A stretch of 64,000 nt of DNA from Nocardioides thalensis (GCF_013410655.1 NZ_JACCFP010000001.1:868001-932000); one strand, 5' to 3'. Counted from the stretch's first letter, positions 26,865 through 35,116 are shown. Notes: generated from the sequence alone by a model not told the origin. A program made the numbers and translations.

Positions 26865-27332
26865 TCAGTACGCCGTACGCTCCGCGTCGGCGAGCCACGC
26901 CTCGAACGGCTCGGCCGCGCTCGCGAGCCGCTGCGCCTCGACCCTGAGCCCCCACTCCGACCGGGGCCTGTCGAACAGCGAGTAGAAGTCGCCGTCGTCG
27001 AAGCCGGCCCGCGCCGCGTCGTCGCGGTCGGCGGCGTAGACCACGCGGTCGACCCGCGCCCATAGCGCCGAGGCCATGCACATCGGGCACGGCTCGCAGG
27101 AGCTGTAGAGGGTGCAGCCGGCGAGCGAGAAGTCGCCGACCGCCTTCGCGGCGGCGCGGATCGCGACGACCTCGGCGTGCGCGGTCGGGTCGAGGTCGCG
27201 GGTCACCCGGTTCTGGCCGTCGGCGACCTCCTCGCCGTCGCGCACGATCACGGCACCGAACGGGCCGCCGCCCTCGGTGACGTTGATCGAGGCGAGCTCG
27301 ATCGCGCGGGCCAGCCAGGTCGTGTCGTTCAC
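26865..27332 (-). CDS. guaD: Guanine deaminase
   Basis: 155 residues, cytidine-deaminase-like type of guanine deaminase as in Bacillus subtilis GuaD. Zinc and catalytic residues: His52 and Glu54 in PTAHAEV, Cys82 and Cys85 in SSCEPCPMC. The later GFDDGDFYSLFDRP and the C-terminal Tyr also match that enzyme. It makes xanthine, the substrate of the xdhABC products encoded 1 kb away, so both belong to purine catabolism. GTG 27330-27332 is 6 nt after TAGGCT (27339-27344, minus strand). Confidence 0.85.
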   Translation of the reverse strand: MNDTTWLARAIELASINVTEGGGPFGAVIVRDGEEVADGQNRVTRDLDPTAHAEVVAIRAAAKAVGDFSLAGCTLYSSCEPCPMCMASALWARVDRVVYAADRDDAARAGFDDGDFYSLFDRPRSEWGLRVEAQRLASAAEPFEAWLADAERTAY

Positions 27333-27358
27333 GCGCGCAGCCTACGCACGGGCGCTCG

Positions 27359-28390
27359 CTAGCGGGAATCGAACGACCCGCGCCGCATCGCGAAGATCCA
27401 GCGGCGCCGGGGATGCTCGGTCACCGACCACAGCAGGTCGGTCGCCGGCCACCACACCAGGTCCTCCGGACCGGGCGGCGTCGCCCAGCGGACGGCGCGG
27501 AACTCGCCCGGGGTCCCGACGTAGACCGTGCCCGGGTTCCAGTGCCCCTGCGAGGCGGTCAGGTAGTAGACGCCCTCCGCCACCGCCGCGCCCTGCATCC
27601 GCACCTGGCCGCGCTCGTCGACGGCCGGGCGGGAGTAGCCGTCCTGGTCCGTGGCGAGCAGGCCGGTCTCGGGATCGGTCGGGATGCGCGCGAGGCGCCG
27701 GGTCTGCTGGGCGGAGCCGTACTCGCCGGCCACCAGGGACGGCGGCTCGGTCGAGCGGTCGAGGGTGAGGAAGGAGTAGCGCAGCTTCTCGACGCCCTCG
27801 TCGGTGCGGGCCTTGTAGGCGAACCGCACCGGCAGGACATAGCGGTGTCCGTGGGTCTCGAGCCCCGAGCCGTCGGTCACCCGCAGCAGGTCGTCGAGCC
27901 GGCACGTGAAGAACCCGCGGCCGGTGGCCGCGACGTGCAGGTAGGGGCCGTGCCAGACGATGCCGCCGGCGTGCACCTTCAGCGGCTTCAGGCCGGGACT
28001 GCCGTCGGTCATCGTCGGCTCGGCGAGCAGGACGTGCTGATAGCGGCGGCTCGCCAGGTCGACGAAGCTGACCCGCGAGCCGTGGTCGTTCTTGGCGTAC
28101 CACGACACCGCGAGCACGTCGCGGGTCACCGACGTGCGCACCGAGCTCGAGATGCCCTGCGGCCACCAATTGGGGTCGCGGCGGTCGGTGGCGTCCCAGG
28201 TGAGGGCACGCGCGACCTTCCGCCCGAGCAGCCGCGGGTGCGGCGCATAGGTACGGCGTACCCGCCGCGGCAGGTCGGCCAGCACTCCTTCGACCCCGAC
28301 CCGGCCGCCGCCGTGGTCGGCCAGAAGTGCCGCCAGAGCGTCGATCTCGGCGACGTTCTCCTCGGTGCGGGTGAGGTGGAGGCCGGTCAC
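27359..28390 (-). CDS. Hypothetical protein, 343 residues
   Basis: I do not recognise the family. No signal peptide or membrane segment is evident. Short beta-rich stretches (SVRTSVTRDVLAVSWYAK, HAGGIVWHGPYLHVAATGRGFF, GVYYLTASQGHWNPGTVYV) suggest a beta-propeller-like or other all-beta fold. GTG 28388-28390 is 8 nt after TACTCT (28399-28404, minus strand); the frame is open further upstream but would run through the divergent gene. The divergent neighbour shares its promoter region. Confidence 0.7.
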   Translation of the reverse strand: MTGLHLTRTEENVAEIDALAALLADHGGGRVGVEGVLADLPRRVRRTYAPHPRLLGRKVARALTWDATDRRDPNWWPQGISSSVRTSVTRDVLAVSWYAKNDHGSRVSFVDLASRRYQHVLLAEPTMTDGSPGLKPLKVHAGGIVWHGPYLHVAATGRGFFTCRLDDLLRVTDGSGLETHGHRYVLPVRFAYKARTDEGVEKLRYSFLTLDRSTEPPSLVAGEYGSAQQTRRLARIPTDPETGLLATDQDGYSRPAVDERGQVRMQGAAVAEGVYYLTASQGHWNPGTVYVGTPGEFRAVRWATPPGPEDLVWWPATDLLWSVTEHPRRRWIFAMRRGSFDSR

Positions 28391-28398
28391 GGCGGACC

Positions 28399-28408
28399 AG
28401 AGTAGCCT
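28399..28408. promoter_or_regulatory. Overlapping divergent -10 elements
   Basis: AGAGTAGCCT reads as TACTCT on the minus strand (28399-28404) and TAGCCT on the plus strand (28403-28408), sharing the central TA. Each is 7-8 nt from a GTG start, giving two leaderless transcripts back to back. Confidence 0.6.
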
Positions 28409-28415
28409 CACCGGA

Positions 28416-28730
28416 GTGAGGGGGATCTTCTTCGACGAGGACGACGCGCGGTCGGCCGCGCTCGCCCTCACCCGCGGCGGCTTCGACGCCGTCGTCGTCC
28501 GGGAGCGTCTGGCGGGGGAGGACGACGACGAGGACCACCCGTGGGCCGTCGTCACCGACGCGCCGGCGATCCAGCTGGAGATGCTCGTCGAGACCTACGA
28601 CGGATGGCTGGACGAGGACGACGGTCTCGACACGTCCTCGCCCAGCGGCTCGAACTACTCGACCAGCCCGGGTGTCCCGCTTCCCGACCAGCCCAAGCGG
28701 ATCAAGCGCCAACCCAGGGCGGTCGACTAG
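28416..28730 (+). CDS. Hypothetical acidic protein, 104 residues
   Basis: Family not recognised. Residues 1-65 look like a small alpha/beta domain (GIFFDEDDARSAALALTRGG, FDAVVVRERL, HPWAVVTDAPAIQLEMLVETYDGWLDED), the rest is low-complexity. GTG 28416 follows TAGCCT at 7 nt. The last codons and the stop (cggtcgactag) coincide with the head of a family B repeat array, so the native C-terminus may have been replaced. Confidence 0.65.
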   Translation: MRGIFFDEDDARSAALALTRGGFDAVVVRERLAGEDDDEDHPWAVVTDAPAIQLEMLVETYDGWLDEDDGLDTSSPSGSNYSTSPGVPLPDQPKRIKRQPRAVD

Positions 28731-28810
28731 CGATACCCAGGTGGTCGAGTAGCGACAGCCAGGGTGGTCGAGTAGCCGGAGCCCCCTGGGGCTCCGGCGT
28801 ATCGAGACCC
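28719..28810 (+). repeat. Family B repeat B1 with two partial heads
   Basis: Three heads of ggtcgagtagc type start at 28721, 28743 and 28766 (22-23 nt apart); only the third continues into the full element (28766-28810), with centre gccggagcccc ct ggggctccggc, 11 perfect base pairs. It separates the 104-residue ORF from the mshB promoter. Confidence 0.88.
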
Positions 28811-28836
28811 ATCGAGCCCCCCGATACGCTCGACCC

Positions 28837-29745
28837 ATGCCCGACCTGCGCCTCCTCCTCGTCCACGCCCACCCCGACGACGAGTCGATCGGCCAGGGCG
28901 CGACGATGGCCAAGTACGTCGCCGAGGGGCGCGGGGTCACGCTCGTGACCTGCACCGCCGGCGAGATGGGGGAGATCCTGGTCCCCGAGCTCGAGCACCT
29001 CGCCGCCGACCGCGAGGACAAGCTCGGCGAGCACCGCCGCGGCGAGCTCGACGCGGCGATGGCGGCGCTCGGCGTGACCGACCACCGCTTCCTCGGCGGC
29101 TTCGGCCGCTACCGCGACTCCGGCATGCAGTGGCACGACGACGGCCACGCGATCGCCGCCGACGACATCCACGACAACGCGTTCTGGCGCGCCGACCTCA
29201 CCGAGGCCGCGACCCACCTGGTCGAGGTGATCCGCGAGGTGCGGCCGCAGGTGCTGGTGACCTACGACCAGTTCGGCGGCTACGGCCACCCCGACCACAT
29301 CCAGGCCCACCGCGTCGCGATGTACGGCGCGCAGCTGGCCGCTGCTCCGTCGTACCGACGCGACCTCGGCGAGGCGTGGGACGTCGCGAAGATCTACTGG
29401 GGCGGCATCTCCGAGGGCCGGATGCGCGAGGGCCTCCGCGCGCTGCGCGAGGCGGGCGACGACACCGCGTTCGAGAGCTGGGACCCCGACGGCCCGCTGC
29501 CGCCGATGTTCGTGCCCGACGCCGACATCACCACCGAGGTCGACGCCGGCGACTACGGCGAGCAGAAGATGGCCGCGCTCAAGGCGCACGCCACCCAGAT
29601 CACGACCGACGGACCGTTCTTCGCGCTGTCCAACAACCAGGGCTCCGCGGCGCTCGGCCTCGAGCAGTTCCGCCTCGTGAAGGGCGAGCTGGGGCCGGTC
29701 GGACCGGAGGGCCGGGAGACCGACCTGTTCGCCGGGATCGCGTGA
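28837..29745 (+). CDS. mshB: GlcNAc-Ins deacetylase of mycothiol synthesis
   Basis: 302 residues, LmbE-like zinc amidohydrolase deacetylating GlcNAc-Ins to GlcN-Ins. Zinc motif HAHPDDE (His12, Asp15 region) and the third ligand in [20 protein letters not shown] separates MshB from Mca, since Mca has a different sequence there. Downstream lies a DUF6113-like membrane protein, as Rv1171 follows mshB in M. tuberculosis. The ATG is 6 nt after TACGCT (28825-28830). The paralogue mca is at 58625. Confidence 0.92.
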   Translation: MPDLRLLLVHAHPDDESIGQGATMAKYVAEGRGVTLVTCTAGEMGEILVPELEHLAADREDKLGEHRRGELDAAMAALGVTDHRFLGGFGRYRDSGMQWHDDGHAIAADDIHDNAFWRADLTEAATHLVEVIREVRPQVLVTYDQFGGYGHPDHIQAHRVAMYGAQLAAAPSYRRDLGEAWDVAKIYWGGISEGRMREGLRALREAGDDTAFESWDPDGPLPPMFVPDADITTEVDAGDYGEQKMAALKAHATQITTDGPFFALSNNQGSAALGLEQFRLVKGELGPVGPEGRETDLFAGIA

Positions 29746-29794
29746 CGGGGTCTCGTGACGGCGCTGAGGCGCCTCCTCGACCACCGGTTGCGAC

Positions 29795-30139
29795 ATGAGG
29801 ATCCTCGTCGCCCTCGCCTGCCTGGTCGGCGGCGCGGCGACGGGCCTCGCGGCCGTGCTGGTGCACGGTCACTGGTGGGGGCTCCCGGTCGCGCTGGCCG
29901 CGACCGTGGCGACGCTCGTCGCCCTGCCGGGCGGCTGGTGGCTGCGGCTGCCGTACGGCGCCGGCTGGGCGATCGTCGTCGGGCTGGCCACCCCCGAGCG
30001 TCCGGAGGGCGACTACCTGATCGCCGCCGACGCGCGCGGCTACGTGCTGCTCGGGGCCACGGTCGTGGTGCTGATGGCGTCGATGGTCGGCATTCGGGAT
30101 CATTCCGACAATTCCGACGCGACCGCACCGGATACCTAG
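29795..30139 (+). CDS. Small membrane protein, DUF6113-like
   Basis: 114 residues, four hydrophobic segments (from residues 3, 27, 52 and 84 or so) and a polar tail. Position right after mshB and topology match Rv1171-type proteins. Function unknown. Its stop codon TAG is part of the -10 box of the next gene. Confidence 0.75.
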   Translation: MRILVALACLVGGAATGLAAVLVHGHWWGLPVALAATVATLVALPGGWWLRLPYGAGWAIVVGLATPERPEGDYLIAADARGYVLLGATVVVLMASMVGIRDHSDNSDATAPDT

Positions 30140-30148
30140 GATGCCCAG

Positions 30149-31957
30149 GTGACTTTCTGGGACGCGCCGACCGACCCGCCCCCGCCGGACCAGCCTCCGG
30201 CCCCGGGCCAGGCCGGCAAGACCAAGCGCGAGCGGCCGGGTGGCTGGATCGTCATCCTGGTCGTGCTCGTCCTCCTGCTGCTCGTCGGCGGCGGCTACGC
30301 CGCGGCGTACGGCATGGCCGGTGACAAGGTGCCGCGCGGCACCACGATCTCGGGCGTCGACGTCGGCGGGCTCACCCGCGACGCGGCGATCGAGGAGCTC
30401 GAGCAGGCCTTCGGCGACCGCGCCGAGCAGCCCATCACCGTGACCGTCGAGGCCGCGTCCGGTGAGAAGTCCGACGAGGTGACGCCGTCCGAGATCGGCC
30501 TGGGCGTCGACTACGAGGCCTCCGTCGACGAGGCGGGCGCCGGCCAGAGCTGGAGCCCGGCCCGCCAGTGGGACTACTTCACCGGCGGCGACGACGTCGA
30601 GGCCGTCGTCGACATCGACGAGGAGCGCCTCGACGAGCAGCTCAGCGCTCTGAGCGAGGGCCTCGGCACGCCCCCGAAGGACGGCAAGGTCACGTTCACC
30701 CGCAACGGCGTCAAGACCGTCGACCCGGTGCCGGGCGAGGCCGTCGACCTCGACGCCGCCGAGGACGCGATCGTCGCGGCCTACCTCGGCGAGGAGGACT
30801 CCGCCGAGCTCGCCGTCGAGGAGGCGCAGCCCGACATCGACGACGCCGACATCCAGGCGGCGCTCGACGAGTTCGCCAACCCGGCGATGTCGCGCTCGGT
30901 GGTGCTCGTCTTCGGCGACAACAAGATCCGCCTCCAGCCCAAGGACTACGCCCCGGCGCTGTCGATGGTGCCCGACAACGGCGTGCTCGTGCCGAAGATC
31001 GACGAGAAGACGCTCAACGACCTGGTCAAGGGCGCGACGGCCGAGGGCAAGCCGGTCGACGCGACCGTCGAGCTCGTCAACGGCAAGCCGAAGGTCGTCC
31101 CGGCCAAGCCCGGCGTCGAGTACGAGATCGAGGACGTCGTCTCCGTCTTCACCGATCTCCTCGCCGCCCCTGAGGGCGAGCGCGAGGGCAAGGTCAAGGC
31201 CGAGGTCGTCGAGGCCGACTTCACCACGCAGGAGGCCAAGGACCTCGGCATCAAGGAGAAGGTCTCGGAGTTCACGACCTACTACCCCTACGCCGAGTAC
31301 CGCAACGTCAACATCGGCCGCGCGGCCGAGCTGATCGACGGCACCGTGCTCAAGCCCGGCGAGACGTTCTCGCTCAACGACACCGTCGGCGAGCGCACCG
31401 CCGAGAACGGCTTCACGATCGGCTACACGATCCAGGGCGGCATCCTGGTCAAGGACTACGGCGGCGGCGTCTCGCAGATGGCGACCACCACGTTCAACGC
31501 GATGTTCTTCGCCGGCCTCAAGGACATCGAGCACAAGCCGCACTCGTTCTACATCGACCGCTACCCCGAGGGCCGCGAGGCGACCGTGGCGTGGCCGACG
31601 CTCGACCTGCGCTTCCAGAACGACACCGACTACGGCGTGCTCATCCACTCCTGGGTCGTGCCGAGCGACGGCTCCGCGCAGGGCGAGGTCCACGTGGAGA
31701 TGTACTCCACCAAGGTCTGGGACATCGAGGCCACGAAGTCGGAGCGCTACAACTACCGCGCGCCGGCCACCCGCCACCTCACGACGCCGGACTGCGAGCC
31801 CAACACCGGGTGGTCGGGCTTCGACGTCGACGTGACCCGGATCTTCCGCGAGCACGGCGAGGACGAGATCCACCACACCGAGAAGTTCCACACCTCCTAC
31901 ACGGCGGCCGACACCGTCGTCTGCGGCCCACCGCCGAAGCCGGACAACGACAACTAG
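30149..31957 (+). CDS. VanW-domain protein with peptidoglycan-binding-like repeats
   Basis: 602 residues: Pro-rich cytoplasmic N-terminus (1-30), one membrane helix (about 33-54), two YoaR-like putative peptidoglycan-binding domains (about 60-330), then a VanW domain (about 380-520; RNVNIGRAAELIDGTVLKPGETFSLN, KDYGGGVSQMATTTFNAMFFAGL, HSFYIDRYPEGREATV). The bulk would face the cell-wall side. VanW occurs in some vancomycin-resistance clusters, but its function is unknown and no van genes are nearby. GTG 30149 follows TAGGAT (30137-30142) by 6 nt. Confidence 0.88.
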   Translation: MTFWDAPTDPPPPDQPPAPGQAGKTKRERPGGWIVILVVLVLLLLVGGGYAAAYGMAGDKVPRGTTISGVDVGGLTRDAAIEELEQAFGDRAEQPITVTVEAASGEKSDEVTPSEIGLGVDYEASVDEAGAGQSWSPARQWDYFTGGDDVEAVVDIDEERLDEQLSALSEGLGTPPKDGKVTFTRNGVKTVDPVPGEAVDLDAAEDAIVAAYLGEEDSAELAVEEAQPDIDDADIQAALDEFANPAMSRSVVLVFGDNKIRLQPKDYAPALSMVPDNGVLVPKIDEKTLNDLVKGATAEGKPVDATVELVNGKPKVVPAKPGVEYEIEDVVSVFTDLLAAPEGEREGKVKAEVVEADFTTQEAKDLGIKEKVSEFTTYYPYAEYRNVNIGRAAELIDGTVLKPGETFSLNDTVGERTAENGFTIGYTIQGGILVKDYGGGVSQMATTTFNAMFFAGLKDIEHKPHSFYIDRYPEGREATVAWPTLDLRFQNDTDYGVLIHSWVVPSDGSAQGEVHVEMYSTKVWDIEATKSERYNYRAPATRHLTTPDCEPNTGWSGFDVDVTRIFREHGEDEIHHTEKFHTSYTAADTVVCGPPPKPDNDN

Positions 31958-31960
31958 GCT

Positions 31961-32005
31961 GGTCGAGTAGCCCGGGCCCCCTGGGGCCCGGGCGTATCGA
32001 GACCC
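31961..32005 (+). repeat. Family B repeat B2
   Basis: ggtcgagtag ... gtatcgagaccc with centre gcccgggcccc ct ggggcccgggc, fully paired over 11 bp. Compared with B1 both arms changed together. Lies 3 nt after the VanW stop codon. Confidence 0.88.
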
Positions 32006-32065
32006 ATCGCCTCAGATCTCCCCGCCGCCTGCCGATCGGCAGACGTCCAGGGGAGGTCGATCTCG

Positions 32066-32638
32066 GTGATGGTGTCCACGGCGCTGCTGCCACCCGAAGC
32101 GGTGCTCGAGCAGCTGCGCGTCCTCGCCGCACGCCTGTCCGCGATCGGGATCGCCCCGGTAGCGCCCGAGGAGATGTACGTGCTCCTCGCGCGCTTCGGC
32201 AACCTGACGCCCGACCAGGTCCCCGGGCTCGCCGGCGCACTGGCCACCGGCCTGGCCGGGACGCCGGTCGCCACACTCGGCTTCGAGCCCCCGCGGCTCC
32301 TCGACGGCGGCGACGTCGCGGTGCCGCTCAACGGCGACGTCGACCAGGTGCGCGCCCTGGCGCGGGCGGTTCCCAAGATCGCCGAGCGTGAGCGGCTGTA
32401 CGTCGACCGCCGCGTCTTCCGTCCCGAGATCGTCATCGCGCGGGTCGACCCGTCCGCCGGGCGGCCCCTGCTCGCGGAGCGGGTGACTCTGGCCGGCACC
32501 CGTTGGGCCAGCGACCTCTGGCTCGCCGAGGGCGTCTCGCTCGTCCGCACCCGCTGGGTGCGCGGGGCCGACGTCAGCGAGGAAGCCCGCTACATCCCGA
32601 TCGAGCCCGACCCCGCGGGTCACGAGGCCAGGACGTAG
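32066..32638 (+). CDS. 2H phosphoesterase (LigT/ThpR)-like protein lacking both catalytic histidines
   Basis: 190 residues. The order of segments follows RNA 2',3'-cyclic phosphodiesterase (ThpR): ALLPPEAVLEQLRVLAARL, then EEMYVLLARFGNLTPDQVPGLAGAL where the first HxT motif should be, then VFRPEIVIARV where FRPHxTLAR should be. In both motifs the His is gone (MYVL and EIVI), so the classical reaction should be impossible. It may be a binding protein or a diverged enzyme. GTG 32066 is preceded by AGGGGAGG (32049-32056). The family call is by pattern only. Confidence 0.6.
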   Translation: MMVSTALLPPEAVLEQLRVLAARLSAIGIAPVAPEEMYVLLARFGNLTPDQVPGLAGALATGLAGTPVATLGFEPPRLLDGGDVAVPLNGDVDQVRALARAVPKIAERERLYVDRRVFRPEIVIARVDPSAGRPLLAERVTLAGTRWASDLWLAEGVSLVRTRWVRGADVSEEARYIPIEPDPAGHEART

Positions 32639-33195
32639 ACCGCCAGCCCGAGGAACGCGCCGCAGGCGAGCAGCACGGCGTACGCCGCCCACCAGCCGAG
32701 CTGGCGCGGCTCGTTGCGGAGCAGCTTCACGAAGGCGACGCCGATGCCCCACCAGGCGGGCAGCGCCATGCCCCAGAAGAGCACCCCGCAGACCAGGAAC
32801 GAGATCGAGACCCCGTCCTCGAACGCGAACTCGAAGAAGTTCCAGCCGAGTGCCCCGAAGAGCACCGCCCACATCACGAACAGCTGGTTGGGCGCGCCGA
32901 TCGTCGACGCGAAGCCCGACCCGGACATCGCGGCGATGATCAGGACCGGGATGGCGATCGCGATGAGCCAGCTCCCGTCGGGGCACGGCGTCGCGATCTC
33001 GTATGGCCCGCCGCTGGCGCAGCTGCCGCCGACCCCCATCACCGCGCGCATCGAGAGGAATGCCCACGCCAGGCAGACGCCCAGCAGGGTGATGCACACC
33101 AGGGTGATCACGATGTTGCGCACCGACGGCGGCTTCGGCGCCGCCCGTTCGGCGCGGGGCTCGACCTCCGGCGGCTCGGGCAGCCAGTCACTCAC
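32620..33195 (-). CDS. Membrane protein, five predicted helices
   Basis: 191 residues: a cytoplasmic, Pro/Glu-rich N-terminus of about 28 residues, then hydrophobic segments starting near residues 30, 70, 105, 130 and 165. Function unknown. I place the start at GTG 33193-33195, 7 nt after TACTGT (33203-33208, minus strand). The frame is open to 33348, but that extension would translate the family B tandem repeats (GYSTNLLGSSTNLL...) and is unlikely to be native. Overlaps the convergent LigT-like gene by 19 nt. Confidence 0.7.
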   Translation of the reverse strand: MSDWLPEPPEVEPRAERAAPKPPSVRNIVITLVCITLLGVCLAWAFLSMRAVMGVGGSCASGGPYEIATPCPDGSWLIAIAIPVLIIAAMSGSGFASTIGAPNQLFVMWAVLFGALGWNFFEFAFEDGVSISFLVCGVLFWGMALPAWWGIGVAFVKLLRNEPRQLGWWAAYAVLLACGAFLGLAVYVLAS

Positions 33196-33254
33196 AGCCC
33201 GGACAGTAGGCCAGATCCGTCCTTCTCGCCGGATGTTGCCGACCAGGCCAGCCA

Positions 33255-33345
33255 GGTTGGTCGAGGAGCCCAGCAGGTTGGTCGAGGAGCCCAGCAGGTT
33301 GGTCGAGTAGCCGAGGCCCCCTGGGGCCGAGGCGTATCGAGACCC
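33255..33345 (+). repeat. Family B repeat B3 with 21-bp tandem heads
   Basis: Heads ggttggtcgaggagcccagc at 33255 and 33276, then a full element from 33297 to 33345 (ggttggtcgagtagccgagg ... gtatcgagaccc). Exact 21-bp period. It ends 8 nt before the -10 box of the DUF35 gene. Confidence 0.88.
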
Positions 33346-33352
33346 CATCGGC

Positions 33353-33371
33353 TACGATGAGAACACGTTCT
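33353..33371 (+). promoter_or_regulatory. Promoter with KstR-like operator
   Basis: -10 box TACGAT (33353-33358) immediately precedes AGAACACGTTCT (33360-33371), a palindrome with AGAAC/GTTCT half-sites and spacer ac. This fits the known KstR motif TNNAACNNGTTNNA except for the first T. A bound repressor would cover the transcription start. It controls the DUF35-thiolase pair downstream. Confidence 0.7.
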
Positions 33372-33391
33372 AGTTTTCGGTGAGGTGACGG

Positions 33392-33829
33392 ATGTCCGTG
33401 TCCACGAGCCCGGCGGTGGAGGGGTGGTTCACCACCGGCGACGCCCCGGCGTTGATGGGGAGCCGGTGCACCGCCTGCGGCAACCTGGTGTTCCCGCCGA
33501 CCGCGGAGCAGGCCTTCTGCCGCAACCCCGCGTGCGCCGGCGACCGGCACGAGTCGGTGCCGCTCTCGCGCACCGGCCGGGTGTGGTCCTACACCGACGC
33601 GCAGTACCAGCCGCCGCCGCCGTACGTCCCGACCACCGACCCGTTCGAGCCGTTCGCCCTTGCTGCCGTCGAGCTGCCCGAGGGCATCGTCGTGCTCGGC
33701 CAGGTCGCGCAGGGCTACGGCGTCGCGGACCTCTCGGTCGGCGACGAGGTCGAGCTCGTCGTCGAGACGCTCTACGCCGACGACGCGGGAGACCGCACCA
33801 TCTGGCGCTGGCGTCCGGTGGCCTCATGA
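33392..33829 (+). CDS. DUF35 protein, zinc ribbon plus OB fold
   Basis: 145 residues. The N-terminal rubredoxin-like zinc ribbon has cysteine pairs CTAC and, after 15-20 residues, CRNPAC; the rest is an OB fold (SRTGRVWSYTDAQYQ, PFALAAVELPEGIVVLGQV). DUF35 proteins bind acyl-CoA and partner lipid-transfer thiolases, which make or cleave C-C bonds in sterol side-chain or polyketide-like metabolism. The stop overlaps the thiolase ATG (ATGA), so the two are coupled and probably form a complex. It has a KstR-like operator upstream. Confidence 0.88.
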   Translation: MSVSTSPAVEGWFTTGDAPALMGSRCTACGNLVFPPTAEQAFCRNPACAGDRHESVPLSRTGRVWSYTDAQYQPPPPYVPTTDPFEPFALAAVELPEGIVVLGQVAQGYGVADLSVGDEVELVVETLYADDAGDRTIWRWRPVAS

Positions 33830-35010
33830 GCGTCGTCGTCGCCGGCGCGGGCATGCACCCGTGGGGCAAGTGGGGCCGCAACTTCGTCGAGTACGGCGTG
33901 CACGCGGCCCGCGCGGCGCTCGCCGACGCCGGCATCCCGTGGACCGATGTCGACCTCGTCGTCGGCGGCGAGACGGTGCGCAACGGCTACGCCGGCTACG
34001 TCGCGGGCTCGACGTTCGCGCAGGCTCTCGGCTGGAACGGCGCACGCATCGCCACGTCGTACGCCGCGTGCGCGACCGGCGCCCAGGCGATCGACACCGC
34101 GCGGGCGCGGATCCTGGCCGGGATGTCCGACGTGGCGGTGGTCGTCGGAGCCGACACCACGCCCAAGGGCTTCCTCGCGCCCAACGCGGGGGAGCGGTGG
34201 GACGACCCCGACTGGCTGCGCTTCCGGCTGCTCGGCATGACCAACCCGGCCTACTTCGCGCTCTACGCGCGCCGTCGGATGGACCTCTACGGCGCGACGG
34301 CCGAGGACTTCGCGAGGGTGAAGGTCAAGAACGCCCAGCACGGGCTGAGCAACCCCAACGCGCGCTACCGCAAGGAGGTCAGCGTCGACGACGTACTGAG
34401 CTCCGCGGTCGTGTCCGACCCGCTCCACCTGCTCGACATCTGCGCGACCTCCGACGGCGCCGCGGCCGTCGTGCTCACCTCCGAGAAGTTCGCCCGCGAG
34501 CACGGGATCGCCACACCCGTGCGGGTTTCCGCGGTCTCGACGGTGACGCCGACGTTCCCCAACACCGTCATCGACATGCCGCTGCTCGCCACCGACTCGT
34601 CGGCGGTGACGGGTGCGCCGGAGCGCACGTTCAAGGAGTCGATCGCGCACGCCGCCTACGAGGAGGCCGGCCTCGCCCCCGACGACGTCGACGTCGCCGA
34701 GGTCTACGACCTGTCCACGGCGCTCGAGCTCGACTGGATCGAGGACCTCGGTCTCTGCAAGCGCGGCGAGGCCGAGGTGCTGCTGCGCGCGGGGGATACC
34801 GCGATCGGCGGCCGGATCCCGGTCAACCCCAGCGGCGGCCTGGCCTGCTTCGGCGAGGCCGTGCCCGCGCAGGCGATCGCCCAGGTGTGCGAGCTGGTGT
34901 GGCAGCTGCGCGGCCAGGCCGACGGCCGCCAGGTCGAGGGTGCCCGCGTCGGCATCACCGCCAACCAGGGCCTGTTCGGCCACGGCTCTTCGGTGATCCT
35001 CACCCGCTGA
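33826..35010 (+). CDS. Lipid-transfer-type thiolase (Ltp/SCP-x-like)
   Basis: 394 residues, thiolase superfamily. Visible motifs: YAACATGAQAIDTARARI with the nucleophile Cys region, ATSDGAAAVVLTS, EVYDLSTALELDWIEDLGL and the C-terminal NPSGGLACFGEAVPAQAIAQV and NQGLFGHGSSVIL. The usual second catalytic Cys (CxG) is not present: GLFGHGSS stands there, as in Ltp-type aldolases/thiolases. M. tuberculosis Ltp3 and Ltp4 lie beside a DUF35 gene in the KstR regulon. A role in steroid side-chain degradation is inferred. Confidence 0.87.
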   Translation: MSVVVAGAGMHPWGKWGRNFVEYGVHAARAALADAGIPWTDVDLVVGGETVRNGYAGYVAGSTFAQALGWNGARIATSYAACATGAQAIDTARARILAGMSDVAVVVGADTTPKGFLAPNAGERWDDPDWLRFRLLGMTNPAYFALYARRRMDLYGATAEDFARVKVKNAQHGLSNPNARYRKEVSVDDVLSSAVVSDPLHLLDICATSDGAAAVVLTSEKFAREHGIATPVRVSAVSTVTPTFPNTVIDMPLLATDSSAVTGAPERTFKESIAHAAYEEAGLAPDDVDVAEVYDLSTALELDWIEDLGLCKRGEAEVLLRAGDTAIGGRIPVNPSGGLACFGEAVPAQAIAQVCELVWQLRGQADGRQVEGARVGITANQGLFGHGSSVILTR

Positions 35011-35014
35011 GCAG

Positions 35015-35116
35015 TCGGAGGTTTCGAGGCTCGGCCGCGGGCGGCCTCGCACCTCAACCACCGACTGCCGGTGGTTGAGGTGCGACGAGCGCAGCGAGGA
35101 GCCTCGAAACCTCCGG
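35015..35116. repeat. Family A repeats A3 and A4 in opposite orientation
   Basis: A3 (35015-35063, plus) and A4 (35069-35116, minus) face each other with 5 nt between them, making a large inverted repeat directly after the thiolase stop. A3 has the ggccgc/gcggcc centre; A4 the ctcgctgcgctcg type, so they are not simple copies of each other. Confidence 0.88.

Noticed and set aside
30149..31957. Vancomycin-resistance locus
   Set aside because: A VanW domain is present, but no vanH, vanA, vanX or regulatory pair is nearby. VanW-domain proteins are common in organisms without this resistance.
33196..33348. N-terminal extension of the membrane protein at 32620-33195
   Set aside because: The additional residues are the translation of family B tandem repeats (STNLLGS units). 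A TACTGT box 7 nt before GTG 33195 supports the shorter form.
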